Source: Eulemur rufifrons
Taxonomy: Eukaryota > Chordata > Mammalia > Primates > Lemuridae
NCBI RefSeq assembly: GCF_041146395.1
Contig: NC_090989.1
Coordinates: forward strand, 250,594,843 to 250,658,842
Length of the DNA: 64,000 bases
Reading direction: 5' to 3'
The notes beneath the pieces are model-generated. The model searched no databases. It was not told the origin of the DNA and saw only the letters and a program-made list of their open reading frames with translations. Position 1 is the stretch's first letter, and each line of letters starts with the position of its first letter. This document shows positions 15,830 to 43,425 of the stretch, one piece after another. Both the position numbers and the translations under genes were made by a program.

Positions 15830-16320
15830 CTCTTGGGGTTTTAAAGAAAGGAGTAGATAATGTGAAAAACACAATTATGTCTGTGGAGTAGCCCCACACA
15901 GAAAGAAATGAGCCACAGAAGGAAAAAAGATGTCCTCGTGACCACCTTTGCCATTAGTCACATTGGTTTAGAACCTTAAAGGTTTTGTGGGAATAGAATA
16001 TGTGGAAAACAGTAGGAAAGTACCCAGAGTGTGAATACCACAATAACAAAAGTTGTTTTAATTATACAAAATGTTTCCTTTCCATACAAGCACAACAAAT
16101 GAGTGGAAGTTAATCTGTACACCTGGTCAAATGACTGGGCGTTGATCTTGAAGTTAACTGTTGCTTCAAACACTGGTGAAGTGAATTCACCTAAACTCTT
16201 CACCTGTCAGATTATTTTTCCACTTTAAAAACATAGTGGCTTATTAATGAATATAGAAACTACCACTGTAAGCTCTTATCTTTGGAAGAGGGGCTAAATT
16301 ATTTCCTTTCTCAACGATCT

Positions 16321-16676
<356 letters not shown>

Positions 16677-16690
16677 TCTCAACAATCTTT

Positions 16691-17340
16691 TGAATTAAAA
16701 ATGACTTGTTTTGTCAAGGATGTTTTCCTTGGTCCTAAGCCATATTTGGCATCTACCAAAATGAATCTTTTCTTAAGCCTGCTCATTGTTGTGCAGTTCC
16801 TTATTATGGAAAAGAAACCAAGAATTTGAATGAACAAACAGATTAAACCAATTTCACAGAAAAGTGTCCTTTGAAAAACAACTCCTTGCCATCATCATAT
16901 CCATTTAGTGACCATCTTCCAAGTGCTTTACTCTCCATATAGAGCACCCTTAGCACAAGTAACTTCATCTTAGAAAAAGACTTCATCCTAAATTTCAAAA
17001 AGGCGTCATGTCAACAGGAACCAGATGTTCACCTGGAGACTGGATGGATGGAGACTACTACACCCAACCGGACAAGAGTGTAACCCTTTACTATCAGCCT
17101 TCACAGAGGACTCAGGGGCTTTAAAAAAGAACAGGATTTCACCAGTTTGACACAGCTGTCTCAACACACACCGTGTTATTGTCACTTGTGATCAGCACCT
17201 GGCATCTGCCAGCAAAGGCTCTACTCAAATCAAAGACTATTCCTTGCAAAATGTTCACGATTATAATATCCAGATCAGCCCAGGACACTCTCCTTGTCCA
17301 TATAGTCCTCCTTGGACTGGTTCGTTAACCCTTTTTTCTA
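16691..17340. other. Unassigned intergenic sequence
   Basis: Nothing recognised. Confidence 0.4.
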
Positions 17341-17350
17341 CCCCTTTTCT

Positions 17351-17667
17351 TTTTTTTTTTTTTTTTTTTGAGACAGAGTATCACTCTGTTGCCTGGGCTA
17401 GAGTGCTGTGGCATCAGCCTAACTCACAGCAACCTCAAACTCCTGGGCTCAAGCAATCCTCCTGCCCCAGCCTCCCAAGGAGCCACACACCACCATGCTC
17501 AGCTAATTTTTTCTATTTTTATTTGCCCAGCTAATTTCTTTCTATTTTTAATAGAGATGGGGTCTTGCTCTTGCTCAGGCTGGTCTTGAATTCCTGACCT
17601 CAAGCGATCCTCCAGCCTTGGCCTCCCAGAATGCTAGGATTACAGGCATGAGCCACAGTGCCTAGCC
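17351..17667 (-). repeat. Alu, full length
   Basis: Antisense Alu with target duplication ccccttttct at 17341-17350 and 17671-17680. It is more diverged and has a shorter linker than the lemur-type copies. Confidence 0.93.
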
Positions 17668-17680
17668 AATCCCCTTTTCT

Positions 17681-19044
17681 CTTGATGTTAAATGTTATTC
17701 TTTTTGACATGAAAATTTTAATCTATAACGTTTGTGTCTTGATTAAGCATACTGCTATGTATGATTTGCAATATTGAATGACTTGTGGATGGGCTCGAGC
17801 CTGTGTGCCTGCGGCTCTGACTAACAAGTGAACAGGTAGTATGTGTGTGGGGCATACAAATATAGTTTAAATGCAAATTCCTATCTGGAAGAGATAATAT
17901 TGCGGTATAAAATCATGCTAAACTATAAAAGACTAAAGGCAGATCCTTCGTTGTGGTGTGAGGGGGTAGAGGGCAAGGAGATAAAGAGCCCCCTAACACA
18001 ATTATGTATAAGAAAATAGGAAGAAAAAATATTTGTGAAATGTACAGGGAACAAAGCCTTGTCCTAGGGTTAAACATGCCATTTCCACTGTAGCATCTTG
18101 ACATGTGAGTTCTCTGATGGACACAAGGAAACCTGATAGTTCAAGTCTTGAAATTAGAGTAAATACTTTCTTGTTATTGACATCCAAGGCAGTCTCTGTC
18201 TCAGGTCCAACCCAGCATTGAATTTATAGTCTTAAATATTTTCATTATGTTTAAAATTTCAATTCTTAATAAAAACTCCTAAAGTATATGAATTCTGTAT
18301 TTGATTCAAAAATTTAGAAAATAAAATAAAGCAAATGAAAAAAAATAAGGCAAAAATAAAAGAATTATAAATTAATCAAAAACTAACTAATAAATCCAAG
18401 AACTCTTTATCTGAAAAATAGCACCTGCCTATCACTTTGCTCACTGTATAAACAAACATTTAGCAAATGTAATCAAAAAGAAGAAGGAACACAAAATGCA
18501 AGAAATGAGAAATGGAAATGGGAACAATGGAAATCAAAAATTCTCCAAAAAATGAAGTGTACAATCTTTGTTCACATCTCTTAAAATATATATATATTAA
18601 AAGAGATTTGCAGTTCATACTCAGAGAGAGCAACTCTCCTCCAAATCCCCCAGGCCACTCCAAAGCTCCTACTTCCCAAATGCCTCAGAGTCTCCCCAAA
18701 ATGTTCATCTCACGTATCTTTTTTTTTTTTTTTTGTCTTTCTCCCTCCCTCCCTCTTCATTATGGAGATTGGTTTAGCTTCTCTAACTTCTTTTTGTTCC
18801 CTTTCCACTTATCCCATTGCTTGATTTCACTACCATAAAGGATATCCTGGGAATTGAGCCAGCGAGTCAAAATCCTAACTATTCTTCTGATTTTCAAGTT
18901 CAATCTTTTCATCCCCATCTCCTGACACCTGACATACAGAATCTGGGGACCAGGCCAAAGCACTCATACATAAACCACTCTATAAATCTTCTCCCTCATC
19001 CCCACCCCATCACAAATGTTTCAGATGGTGACAGTCAACACTGA
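17681..19044. other. Unassigned intergenic sequence
   Basis: AT-rich; nothing recognised except a T tract and (ccct)n-like stretch near 18719-18755. Confidence 0.35.
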
Positions 19045-19165
19045 AAGAGAAAGGGTCCATCCCTAGAATTCAAGGATGGTTCAATATTTGGAAACCTAAT
19101 ATAACATGTCACATCAACATAACATACATGGGAAATCATGGGATCTCAATGGGTACTGAAAAGTA
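19045..19165 (+). repeat. L1 ORF2 fragment
   Basis: 'ccatccctagaattcaagg' and 'tggttcaatatttgg' match a well-known part of L1 ORF2 in the reverse-transcriptase region. It is short and broken. Confidence 0.6.
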
Positions 19166-20885
19166 TTTATAAATACAAATAAGAAGTTGCTATGGACAAC
19201 CGTTTTGATTAACTAAAATGCAGTTGGTATCTCTATGAATGAAGCAGAGATTGAGGTGAGGGGCAAACAGAAAACATCTACTACTTTTCTTGATCTAGTG
19301 ATAGGGAAATCAGATCCAGAACATGCATTACCTTCATGTGTGTCATCCTCAGGTTCGATTAAATTTGGCCTTAAAATCTGGCCTTGCAGGATGCTTGTCT
19401 GTTCCTAGAGGACTGGAGAACACTCAAATGGAACTGCATGACTTATAAACTATATTAGCCATTTTTTGTTTTACCAACTATTAACATAAGTAAATTAACA
19501 GTGATTGAATTTTTGTGACCTCCTTTTTAAATAAAATTTGGATGTTTTCACATTCCCAAATATGTGCTCATTATAGCTAATTTGGACACATGCACAACAA
19601 TGTAACAAAATTTAAATTACCCACATTCTCACTATCCAGGGAGGACCACTAATTAACATTTTAGTATATTTTCTCCCAGCATGAATTTGGGAACGTAAGC
19701 ACTCTTGATATTTAATTAAAACATAAGTTTGTTGCTAGTATTATAACAATCACTTCTATGTCCCAAACCCCTCAAAGGGACATCAGAGGCCACTAGATTA
19801 AAGAGTTTTGACAGATTCTCCAGGCAGAAGATTAAACATTTGTCTGCCCCAAAGCACCAGGGAGATTTAATGCCCTCCCATTGGTAGCAAAGTGACTTTC
19901 TGTGTGTGGTTTGGAAAAAAGCCCTACCAGTTGGTTCAAAATAATCAGAGTCTAGGGGACACACACACACACACACACACACGCACGCACACCAGTTAAG
20001 AACCTCTACCCTAGGAAACCCATGGATGATTGATTGGGCAGGGGGGATTCCCTTGAAATTACATACAAAATGTATGGGAAGAGGGTGCATAGCTTTCACC
20101 AAATTCTCAGAGTCTGTGACTTTCTCAAAATGTCAGGAGCCCTGGTATATAAAGTCCTTTCCAGTTTTAATATTCTGGTACTGTTTAGAGTTGGGACTTT
20201 TATTCTGCCTGCATAAAAGACAGAAGTCTTGGAAGAGATGGAGGACAACTTTAAAGCTAGGTTCTTCTATAAAAAGGTGGTTTAGGGGGAAACTGGCCCA
20301 TGAAAAATGCAGACACAGCCCTTTACCTTCTCTGTGTGTCTTGCTCTGGCAGTGCTTCCTCTAATATCTGACCATCAGTGACTTAACAATTATGTCTACA
20401 TAAAAATGATGCCACTTTTCAAGGATATGCCCAGAAGTGTCTGCTCCCAGTGCTACTTGTGATGGGAACAAAAGCCACTAACTTAACTTGGGGTCAAATT
20501 AAGAAACAGAAGGAAAAAAGCCAGCATATTTTCAACTCTACCATGCACTTGACATGCCCCAAGACCCTCATCTGATGAGTATCAGAATCAGGCCTCAACC
20601 CTGGCTCTGGCCAACTTTAGAGTCTATTTAACCTCCAAACCATACAGCCTCCCCTATCAATAGATTGTGTATGTTTTGTGTTCTTACCTACACACTGGTT
20701 TTCCCTCAAAATTCTGTCTTACTTAGGAGACCAGTTAAACACACATCAGCTTTATTTTTAAAAGTTTTATATATTTTATTTTGAGGCACTGATTCTAAAA
20801 CACAAAAGAGTTATACAAAATGTCTTCAAAAAAAGCTTTGGATTATAAAAGAGATTAAGAATTTATCATTCAATGATCCTAAGTA
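19166..20885. other. Unassigned intergenic sequence with an old repeat-like part
   Basis: No gene seen. About 19995-20135 ('gttaagaacctctaccc' to 'catagctttcaccaaattc') resembles an old dispersed repeat that recurs in reverse near 25380-25600. Confidence 0.35.
19959..19993. repeat. CA microsatellite
   Basis: Uninterrupted ac units followed by acgcacgcac. Confidence 0.95.
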
Positions 20886-21165
20886 TTTCAGGAATGGAAA
20901 AACAAACACCACATGTTCTTATTAAAAAGTGGGAGCTAAACAATGGGTACACGCAGTCATAAAGTGGTATAAAGGACATTGAAAACTAAGAAGGAGGAGG
21001 GTGGGAGAGGAGTGAGGGATATAAACTTACTTACCTATGGGGCACAATGTACACTATTTTGGTGACAGCAAACTAAAAGCCCTGACTTCAGCATTATACA
21101 ATTCATCCATGTAACAAGAACACTTGTAGCCCCTGATATTTTGAAATAACTTTTTTAAAAAAGAA
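20886..21165 (+). repeat. L1 3' end fragment
   Basis: 'aagtgggagctaaacaatgg' followed by a purine-rich tract and 'cactattttggtgac' is the last part of L1 ORF2 plus its 3' UTR. The same 3' UTR text recurs at about 49,690-49,845. Confidence 0.7.
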
Positions 21166-23205
21166 TTTATCGTTCAAATGCTGCCATCTGGAGGCCAAAG
21201 ATGGCAAACCCTGAAAATAGACCATAGAAAAGGATATGGAAAACCCCAATTGCCCTAATCACCTGGTTTGTTAGCAAAGACTGATAATCTGGAACATTAT
21301 GTGGAAAATTAACATGCTTATGTTCCACTAATTCTGACCTGTAAGAGATACTCTGCCTGTAAACAATGGCAGCAAGATGTTTATCAGAATGTTTCCAAAG
21401 GCAAAGATGCAGACTCACCAGGCAACACATTTGACAATTAAGCTCAGGTGAAACAGGAAAAGTTCTATTTTCTAAATCCTTTCAAAGTGCATGACACATG
21501 TTTCATCCACTCAGAAAAATTTTACTGGGATCCTGTTTTGTTCCAGACACTCTGAATTTCACTGGTTACATGATGAGGAACCAAAAACAAAAACTATTTT
21601 TCCTAGAGAACCTCGTGAGCAACAAGGTTCCGCACCAGGCCGCTCCCCCCCCCCCCCCCCCCCCCGCCCCCGACTCTGTAAGGTTGTGCAGTTGCACCCT
21701 TTAACCTCGGCTTCAGGTGAGTGTGAGCTAAAAAGCTTCTGCCTGTGGGGGGCACCTTCTTCTCATTCACATAAAGGGAACATATAAGCTTTCGGTTTCT
21801 GGGGCAGGGGGAGTTCAGATAGCTAGCGGGGCCTGTCTCCTAAATCTTGGGCCTCTTCCCTAGCATCTGACCCGCTGGAGGGATCACATTTTAGTATATG
21901 ACCCATTGCATGCCTTGCTTTGCTGTGAAGATTTTTTCCTTTATGTGTCCTCAAAAGCAAAAGTAACAGTTTCCAGTCGAGTCATTAGTCACTGAGCAAA
22001 TGTATTTGTAACCTAGGGAATGCTTGTGTTGTGGAAATACTGTCAGTGGTAGATAAGATTTCAGTAGAAGAGCTGTTAACTGGCTCTTCAGACATCCCCA
22101 GAAACCCCCTCCTCTGCCCTGGTGCTGGCCTCCCACCTCTAGAATGCAGCCAAGGAAAGAGCAGCAAAGGCTGGTGGTCTACTGGTGACCCAGGACATGG
22201 AGACGCCTCGTGACTCTGGCAACTCGAACCAACATTGTAAGAGTACTTCCTACAGTTTCTAGAGAAGTTTCTGCAAAAGTCCTTGGCCAGTAACTAATTA
22301 TTCAATTTGAATAAAATGATTCAGTTTTTCCTCCAGTCAATGTCAAACAATACAGGTTGGGGGTAGGAGCAATAGGTTGTGTCAACTTTCAACTTGTAGC
22401 TGCCAAAAGTACAGCACTGTTTGCCTCCTTTTCAGTCTTAGATCCCCATGATACCAGCATACCCCAATGGAGCTATCAGCGTGTTGGGATGATGTATTGA
22501 TGTGTACAGTCCATGTGAGTGGTAAATACCTATGGTTCTGCAAACCACTCCTCCCTGCTCTATCTAATTCTAGTGGAGCCGTCCACCCCCACCTCAATGT
22601 GATCCATTACTCAAGATGGCCAGAGTACGCCATCCTCCTAAGGGACACAGGGATTAGTCCAGAGATGAGTTCGTGACCTATGCAGAAGGATCAGGGTCCT
22701 TTCTGTGCTTCAGCAGGAAAGGCGAGGAGAAATGGTTGCCCTCTCTCTCTCTGAGGCCTGTGGATACTTCACCACAGAAAAGTAGAACTAAAAGTTGGAA
22801 AGGAAGAGTTCTAACGATGCCATTTAAACCCCTAGATTCAGCTACAACCTTTGCTCCCCACCACGGGTCCAGAGTCAGCATCAACTGGGGCATATGATGA
22901 TGTCTTTAAAAACTTACAGGTTGAGGCATGGATGCAAAGAACCTCTCATGCTTTAGAAAGCTCATCTGCCAATTTTGGTCTTAGAAATAAAGGAGACTTT
23001 TAGGACAGAACAGTAACAGGTAACCAGCTGAAGCCTGAAGACTCAAATCTTATAACTACAAGGGACCTTACCTATAATCTAGTCCAAGGCCCTAGTTTTA
23101 AATATGAGAAACAAAGGCTGGAATAAAAGAAGGAGTTGCCTGAGAGAGTGTTCACTGTGGCTGCACAGATAAATGGAGTTAGATTTTAGCAGAAGAGACT
23201 CATGT
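21166..23205. other. Unassigned intergenic sequence with a poly-C tract
   Basis: No gene recognised. Open frames up to 98 codons (21491-21787) read through the poly-C tract and gain proline runs from it, which argues against coding. Confidence 0.35.
21645..21671. repeat. Poly-C tract
   Basis: Twenty-one C in a row, one G, then five more C. On the complement this is a G run able to form stacked G-quartets. Length is likely to vary between individuals and between reads. Confidence 0.9.
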
Positions 23206-23209
23206 TCAT

Positions 23210-23345
23210 GCTCCTTTAATCCTTAGGGCCAGCCTGGCAGGTACATATTTTAGCTCCATTTCACAGATGAGGAAATTCAGGCCAAAGAAGTTAAATGACT
23301 TCCCAGTGTCACACATAATAGAGCTGAGCCTCAAATATAAAGTTC
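23210..23345 (-). repeat. MIR SINE (antisense)
   Basis: 'ccatttcacagatgaggaaa' and 'gtcacacataatagagctga' are the MIR core read in reverse. Confidence 0.75.
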
Positions 23346-26205
23346 TTTTTTGCTTTTCTACTCTACCTTTAGATGAAGAAAAGATTATTAGGCAGGACAT
23401 AGAAGTGAACAGACTTAGCAGTGAGCAATCCTTATTCTTAAATAAGACATTAGTCCCTGGGAGTCTAGTGGTTAGGAAAACAATAAAGTAAGAGAAAAGA
23501 AAAGAAAAAACAAGACATCAGTACCTTGAGAGCATCTAGGAAGAATCAAAAGGACTTGGTCTGGTTTCAAGGTCAAGGTCTGGTTTAAATTGCAGAATGA
23601 GCCCCTTAAACTTTCAAGTCCCAGCTGCCTTCTAAAAATTGAGGAAGTTAAAATAAATGGTGCCAGAATAAATCTGCAAAAGGGAACAGACCAAGGAATT
23701 GAGAAGTGGCCTCGAAGCCTGGAGGTCTAAACTCCTTTCCCATGCCCCAACACCGAGGCTATTCCTCTCATCATGCATCTGGGTATGTCACTAACTTAAT
23801 GAGTCGTTTACAATTGCCTACATGATGCTCACCTACCTGCTCCTTCCTGAGTCAAATGCATCAGAATCCTTATCATTGGAAGAATCTAAAGCCCAAAACC
23901 CATTCCCTGATGGTAGTTTGCTAAAAAAATGGGTTTTTTTAATTGACAGATTAAGATATAGGTATGAGATAACTCTAGAGAGTGTAATGGACTTTGAAAG
24001 CCCTTTTTTCCAGCTGACTTGGGTATCTTATAAACCTTCTGTTCAAGATTATTCCTCATGCTCTCAGAAACTTTCACAGTTTCAGGTTCCCAGTTCAGCT
24101 CTGACTGTCACATCTACATCCTCTCATAGCAACAGAGGAGCTGGATTATACATTTGCCTTCTTGGCTAGATTGAAGTATCCATCCACATTCAACTGCTTT
24201 ATTTTACTGCTGCTTTGCCTGGCTGTGATGGGGCCAACATAAAGGTTAGTCCCTAATGGAGGAAATATTGTGATTTGGCATGGCAAATGTGATTTATGTG
24301 CTTTTGGTCTACTTTTTCATACCGGAAATCCCCACACCTTCAGAAAACTCTACCCAATTGTACGTAATACAATGATAAATCTGGGTTAACTAGGTCCAGA
24401 AAGGTAATTGTTTTCATAACATCAATAACTCACATGGAGAAGGGGGGTCATGGGACCTATATGCCTCAATATATCACGTCCTTTTTCTGGCCCCTCCAAA
24501 GTCATTATTCACATTTTTCTTTCTTCTAAAAGATCTATAATATTTTTCAAGGTCACTGAGTAGCCTGACTGAACAAAGCTTTAGGGGTGGTCACCTCACT
24601 CTTTCAAATTTTCCTTCATTACATCTCACATATTACACTGACACAGTCTCTCCTGGGCTGCAGCTTCTAATCAAATATTCTCATTTTGATTTTAATATTG
24701 ATATGCTAAACTATATAACGTTAATTTGGTGAAAATTATATTGAATGCTTTTGCAATATCTATTTTCTTAAAAATTTGGTATGCTATTAACACCAAGAAA
24801 AGATAAAAGTTCACCAAGGGAACTTTATCTGAAGTTTAGTTAAATGTTCTGTAATTTGCAAGAGCATTGGCTGGGACCTCAGTAAAATCTCTGCCTTAGT
24901 TTAACAGTACATGCTACAACAAGCTGTGTCCTCAGTACAATTTGTACCGTTGACTTACTATACCTAAGAAATACTGCCACTCCCCCTGTCCTGGGATAGT
25001 CACAATGCAGCTGATCTGTTCGTGCAGATGATTGGCACTGTTTTCCCTTAGACATCCATCCTAGCAAAGTAAAGATTGCCTTTTAGACAGCTATGAGGAG
25101 TCTGTCAGCCAGGGTTCCTGAGGACCCACTGAGGATTTCCCCATGTCCCAAGACTCTTGACTGAGTGTGGTGGCTACACTGGAGCCAGCAGAACCTGGAC
25201 TTGAACTCTGTCTCCAACCAGAGGCCTCCAGAATGTCCACACACCGGAGGGTTGAGGGACGAGCATTGAGATCAAGGAGCAACTCAGAATTATCCTGAAG
25301 GTGAGGTCTGCCCCTTAGGCCCCACAGTGACCCCAAATCCCTCCTGAACATCCCAGATGCATGGTGATGACTCTTTTCTCTACAGTAGAGATTCTTAAAT
25401 TGGGATCCAAAGACTCCTAGGGTCTATGGAAGCACTGCAGTGGCTCCATAAACTCCCTGATAACATCATACAAAGTGTGTACATATAATATATAGTATTC
25501 AGCAGAGCAGGCTTCATGGCTTTCATCGCTTTTTTTTTTTTTTTTTAATTTAGTCTATGTAGAATCTTCAGAGTTCTGTGAAAGTCTCCAAATTGGAGTT
25601 GTTAAGAGCAGAGGGAAGCAGTTAGGGCTAGGCCAACTCTGACAGATGAGTCCTGAACTTCTGATATCCAGCCATATCCAGTCTAACTGAATGCCAGATA
25701 CCAGGCTCTAGGAAATGTCCCTGAAACTGCAGAGATCCTTAATGACTATCTCAAGTATGATCTTGTTCCTACGGAAACCTTTAGTACCTGGATATCTCAG
25801 AGAAAGACCCAGAAGAGGAAAAACGCTTATGCTCTGAGCCTAACTAAAGGTGGCAGCATTCATTACAGGTCCCAGACCAAGCCACTGGATTGACTCTGGA
25901 CATGAAGATGAAACGGGAGCCATAGTGGGGAACAGTCATCAACTCCAGGCCTGGCCCCTAAGAGCCTGTGGCCAGAGAGGCTCTGGCGCTTCAAACCCCT
26001 GCAGAAAGGAAGTGCTGATTCCTACAGCCAGGCACTTTTCCTCACCTAATGCCCAAGGTCTCCCTGATTCTGAAATAACTTTAACCCTGCAGATGGAAGG
26101 CCTGCAACTGGCCCAGGCACCCAGCCAGAAAATGGTATGTGTTCTGGCAGGACACAGCCGAATCTGGAAGCTTCATAAATGCAAGATGCTTTGAAGTCAA
26201 AGTTC
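23346..26205. other. Unassigned intergenic sequence
   Basis: No gene recognised. About 25380-25600 resembles an old dispersed repeat ('gattcttaaattgggatcc'). The longest open frames (115 codons at 23822, 114 at 25850) have no recognisable domain. Confidence 0.35.
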
Positions 26206-26207
26206 CA

Positions 26208-26400
26208 TTATATTATGGTTCTCAATCCTAAATTTAAAAAAGATCACGCTGAATGTTTTAAAATGCAGATGCCTAGGCCCTCAGATTGTGATTTAGTAGT
26301 TCTGGGGTAGATCCCAGGTGCTTACATTTTTTAAAGGGAAACCAATAATTCTGATGTAAGGAGTCCATGGTGTGCATCTTCAGAAAGTTCCTAGGGCCCT
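26208..26400 (+). repeat. MER5A-like hAT fragment
   Basis: 'ggttctcaatcctaaattt', 'aaaatgcagatgcctaggcc' and 'ttagtagttctggggtagat' follow the order of the small hAT element MER5A. It is diverged. Confidence 0.6.
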
Positions 26401-26484
26401 AAGGCTTCAGATGCAGAGAGAGGTATAGATCAGGAAAACCCTCCTCCCCAACCCCCACCAAGATAAAAGCAGAGGCTTCCAGTT

Positions 26485-26690
26485 ACCATTTATTGAGTCC
26501 TTTTCTGTACCAGATACAGTGCTAAATCCTTTACATAGATTATTTTATTTAATCCTTATTAAACCAACTCTGTTATGCCCATTTACATATGTGAATACTG
26601 AAGTTTGGAGAAAATAAGTAACTTACCCAAGATCCCTCAGCGCTGAGTAGCAAAGCCAGGACTGGGACCCAGGCCTGAATCCAGGCCCAT
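26485..26690 (-). repeat. MIR SINE (antisense)
   Basis: Nearly complete MIR in reverse, from 'tttattgagtccttttctg' through 'taacttacccaagatccct' to 'gggacccaggcctgaatcc'. Confidence 0.8.
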
Positions 26691-28533
26691 GATTTTCAAG
26701 AGTTTCAGGGGCTGGTACCTGATGACAGCAAAGGGGAGGCTTTGAAGCCCCATCCCCTCTGCAGCTGGGTCGGGGAAGAACCCCCACAAGCCACAGGATA
26801 TGTAATCAACCACTGCAGGAGACGGAGGGGATTCAGTCAAGGGGCTGCACTTGGGGATCTGGAGGGTCACATGTGGCCTTGAGGCCACAGGTTCCCCACC
26901 CCTGGAAGGAACTATGGGTGGATGGGCTAATGAGGTAAAGATTACATTCCTGGAGTACAAAAGGGACAGAGGACAGAGATGAAAAGTGTTAGGTAGAGAC
27001 AGATGGACAAAAGGGGCTTTAAAGGAACTGGCTGACTTCAGGGAAATCAATGAAATGCCATGGAAAGCATTTGATTAGCACAGGTCCAAGGTCCCTGGGT
27101 TCTACGGCCCCTGATGGTCAGTCCTGCATTTATACTGTTCAACCGATAGGAAAAATAATGAGTTTGATGCATCAGAACAAAGACCAACTTTGGAGTCCAG
27201 AACCCTTTATAGAGTATTAGATCCTCACCCATTAAAGGGGATAACAATAGTACCTACTTCATAGAGTTACATACAGGGGGAATTAAATGAGAATTCGAAT
27301 AAAATGCTTAGCATAATGCAGGACACATAGGAGTTGGACAAATGTTAGCTGCTATAATCATTAATTACAACTAATTATTACTATACCCACGCTCAGCAAG
27401 CAACCACTGTGGCATCTTGTTTGTTTGTGAAAAACACTGAGGTCAAATATGGTCTCTATGAATTGAGGTTTTCTCTCTACAGAGAGTAGCTCTTATTAAG
27501 GGTGTTTTTTTTTTTTCTTACAACTCAAGAGTAAGAAGTCACATCCCCACAATTTGATCAAAAACAACTTTTTAGTTTTCCTTTTACCTTTGGTTCTGGA
27601 ATAACCAAAAACCAACTTGATACAACTTTTCCATCCAAATTTGTTCTCAGGGAAAAATAAAGTTGATTCTATGTAATTTTTTTCATTCACCAATTACCTT
27701 TTCATGTATTAGAACGTACTCTGTGATTGTCAGCTGAACTTCCAATAGTCTTCAACTACTTAGGAGAGATGCCTCAAACAAATGAACTTTCTTTTCAGAC
27801 AACAGGTCCAAGCAGACCAGCAAGAAGACTTAACAGCTAAACCACAATGAACATATGGCCAAGTGTTTCCTTACCAGCCAGGAACCCCTGAGATTAGAAG
27901 AAAACTCTACCCTCAACCCCCTCATCTAGCCTCTTTGCCCACAGCAAAAAACAAATGAGACAGACTTCCTGAGAAGGGAGCATGTGCGTGATCTTGAATA
28001 GAAAGGAGTAGAAGGACGGGAGAAACCAAGCCTTCCCTGTGAAGGAGGGAAGATGAACATTACAGAACAGACTAAGATCATAAAACAAGACCCATTAGTG
28101 CCTTCAGGATAAATAAGAGACCACTCTAGCTACTCTGATGAAAGGGTGCCCCAGGCCTCCAGGAAGGGAGGATAAATATAAGGAACAGAAACATATAACC
28201 AGCCCTCTGCTTCTATATTCTGCACTAGATGAGAGTGACCATGGCTTTGCTCCCATTTGTCAGACCTGACATGGGTCCTGGAGATGGGGGAGATCTGGCA
28301 TGTCCCTACCACCCTCACCAGAAAACGCATCCATGACAAACCCAAATTCCTAATTCCTGAACATTTCAACTCATCGTACATTGTGGCCACTCAAGAAGAG
28401 AATAAGCTTTGTAAAAAAGCTGCATGTTTTACTTCAGAAGTGAGTAAAAGTTGACAAGCAACCCACAACAGGTGCCAGCAGTTGGCTCCAAACAATCGGC
28501 CACACTCGAGGCAGAAGTTCAGGCTCTGCAGAA
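26691..28533 (-). other. APTX downstream region, probable 3' UTR nearest the stop
   Basis: This follows the APTX stop codon on the complement. The part nearest 28,533 should be 3' UTR, but I found no AATAAA on the complement between 27,500 and 28,533, so the transcript end cannot be placed. A sense MIR lies at 27,240-27,370. Confidence 0.4.
27240..27370 (+). repeat. MIR SINE (sense)
   Basis: 'aacaatagtacctacttcat', then 'aattaaatgag' and 'gcttagcataatgcagg', is the 3' half of MIR. Confidence 0.7.
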
Positions 28534-43201
<14,668 letters not shown>

Positions 43202-43249
43202 CTAGCACAAGTCCCCCAGGGCCACACCCCAGCACCACAACACATGTGA

Positions 43250-43425
43250 TTTACCAACTGTTCATCTTGAGGCAAGTGACTTCACTTCCCCAGTCTCAAT
43301 TCCTCACCTATAAACCATAATGACAGGACTCAGGAGGCTGTTGTGAGGATTAAATATGATAATGTGTTTAAGTATTTATCTCCCTGCCTGAATCATGCTA
43401 AGCAACCAAATATTTGTTACACATT
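43250..43425 (+). repeat. MIR SINE (sense)
   Basis: 'ggcaagtgacttcacttcc', 'aattcctcacctataaacc' and 'tgttgtgaggattaaatat' in MIR order. Confidence 0.8.

Noticed and set aside
25091..25351. An 86-codon complement frame considered as a small gene
   Set aside because: No motif, no intron-exon context, and no match that I recognise.
27500..28533. A polyadenylation signal for APTX
   Set aside because: No AATAAA on the complement was found in this stretch; one within the MIR near 26,543 is too distant to assign with confidence.
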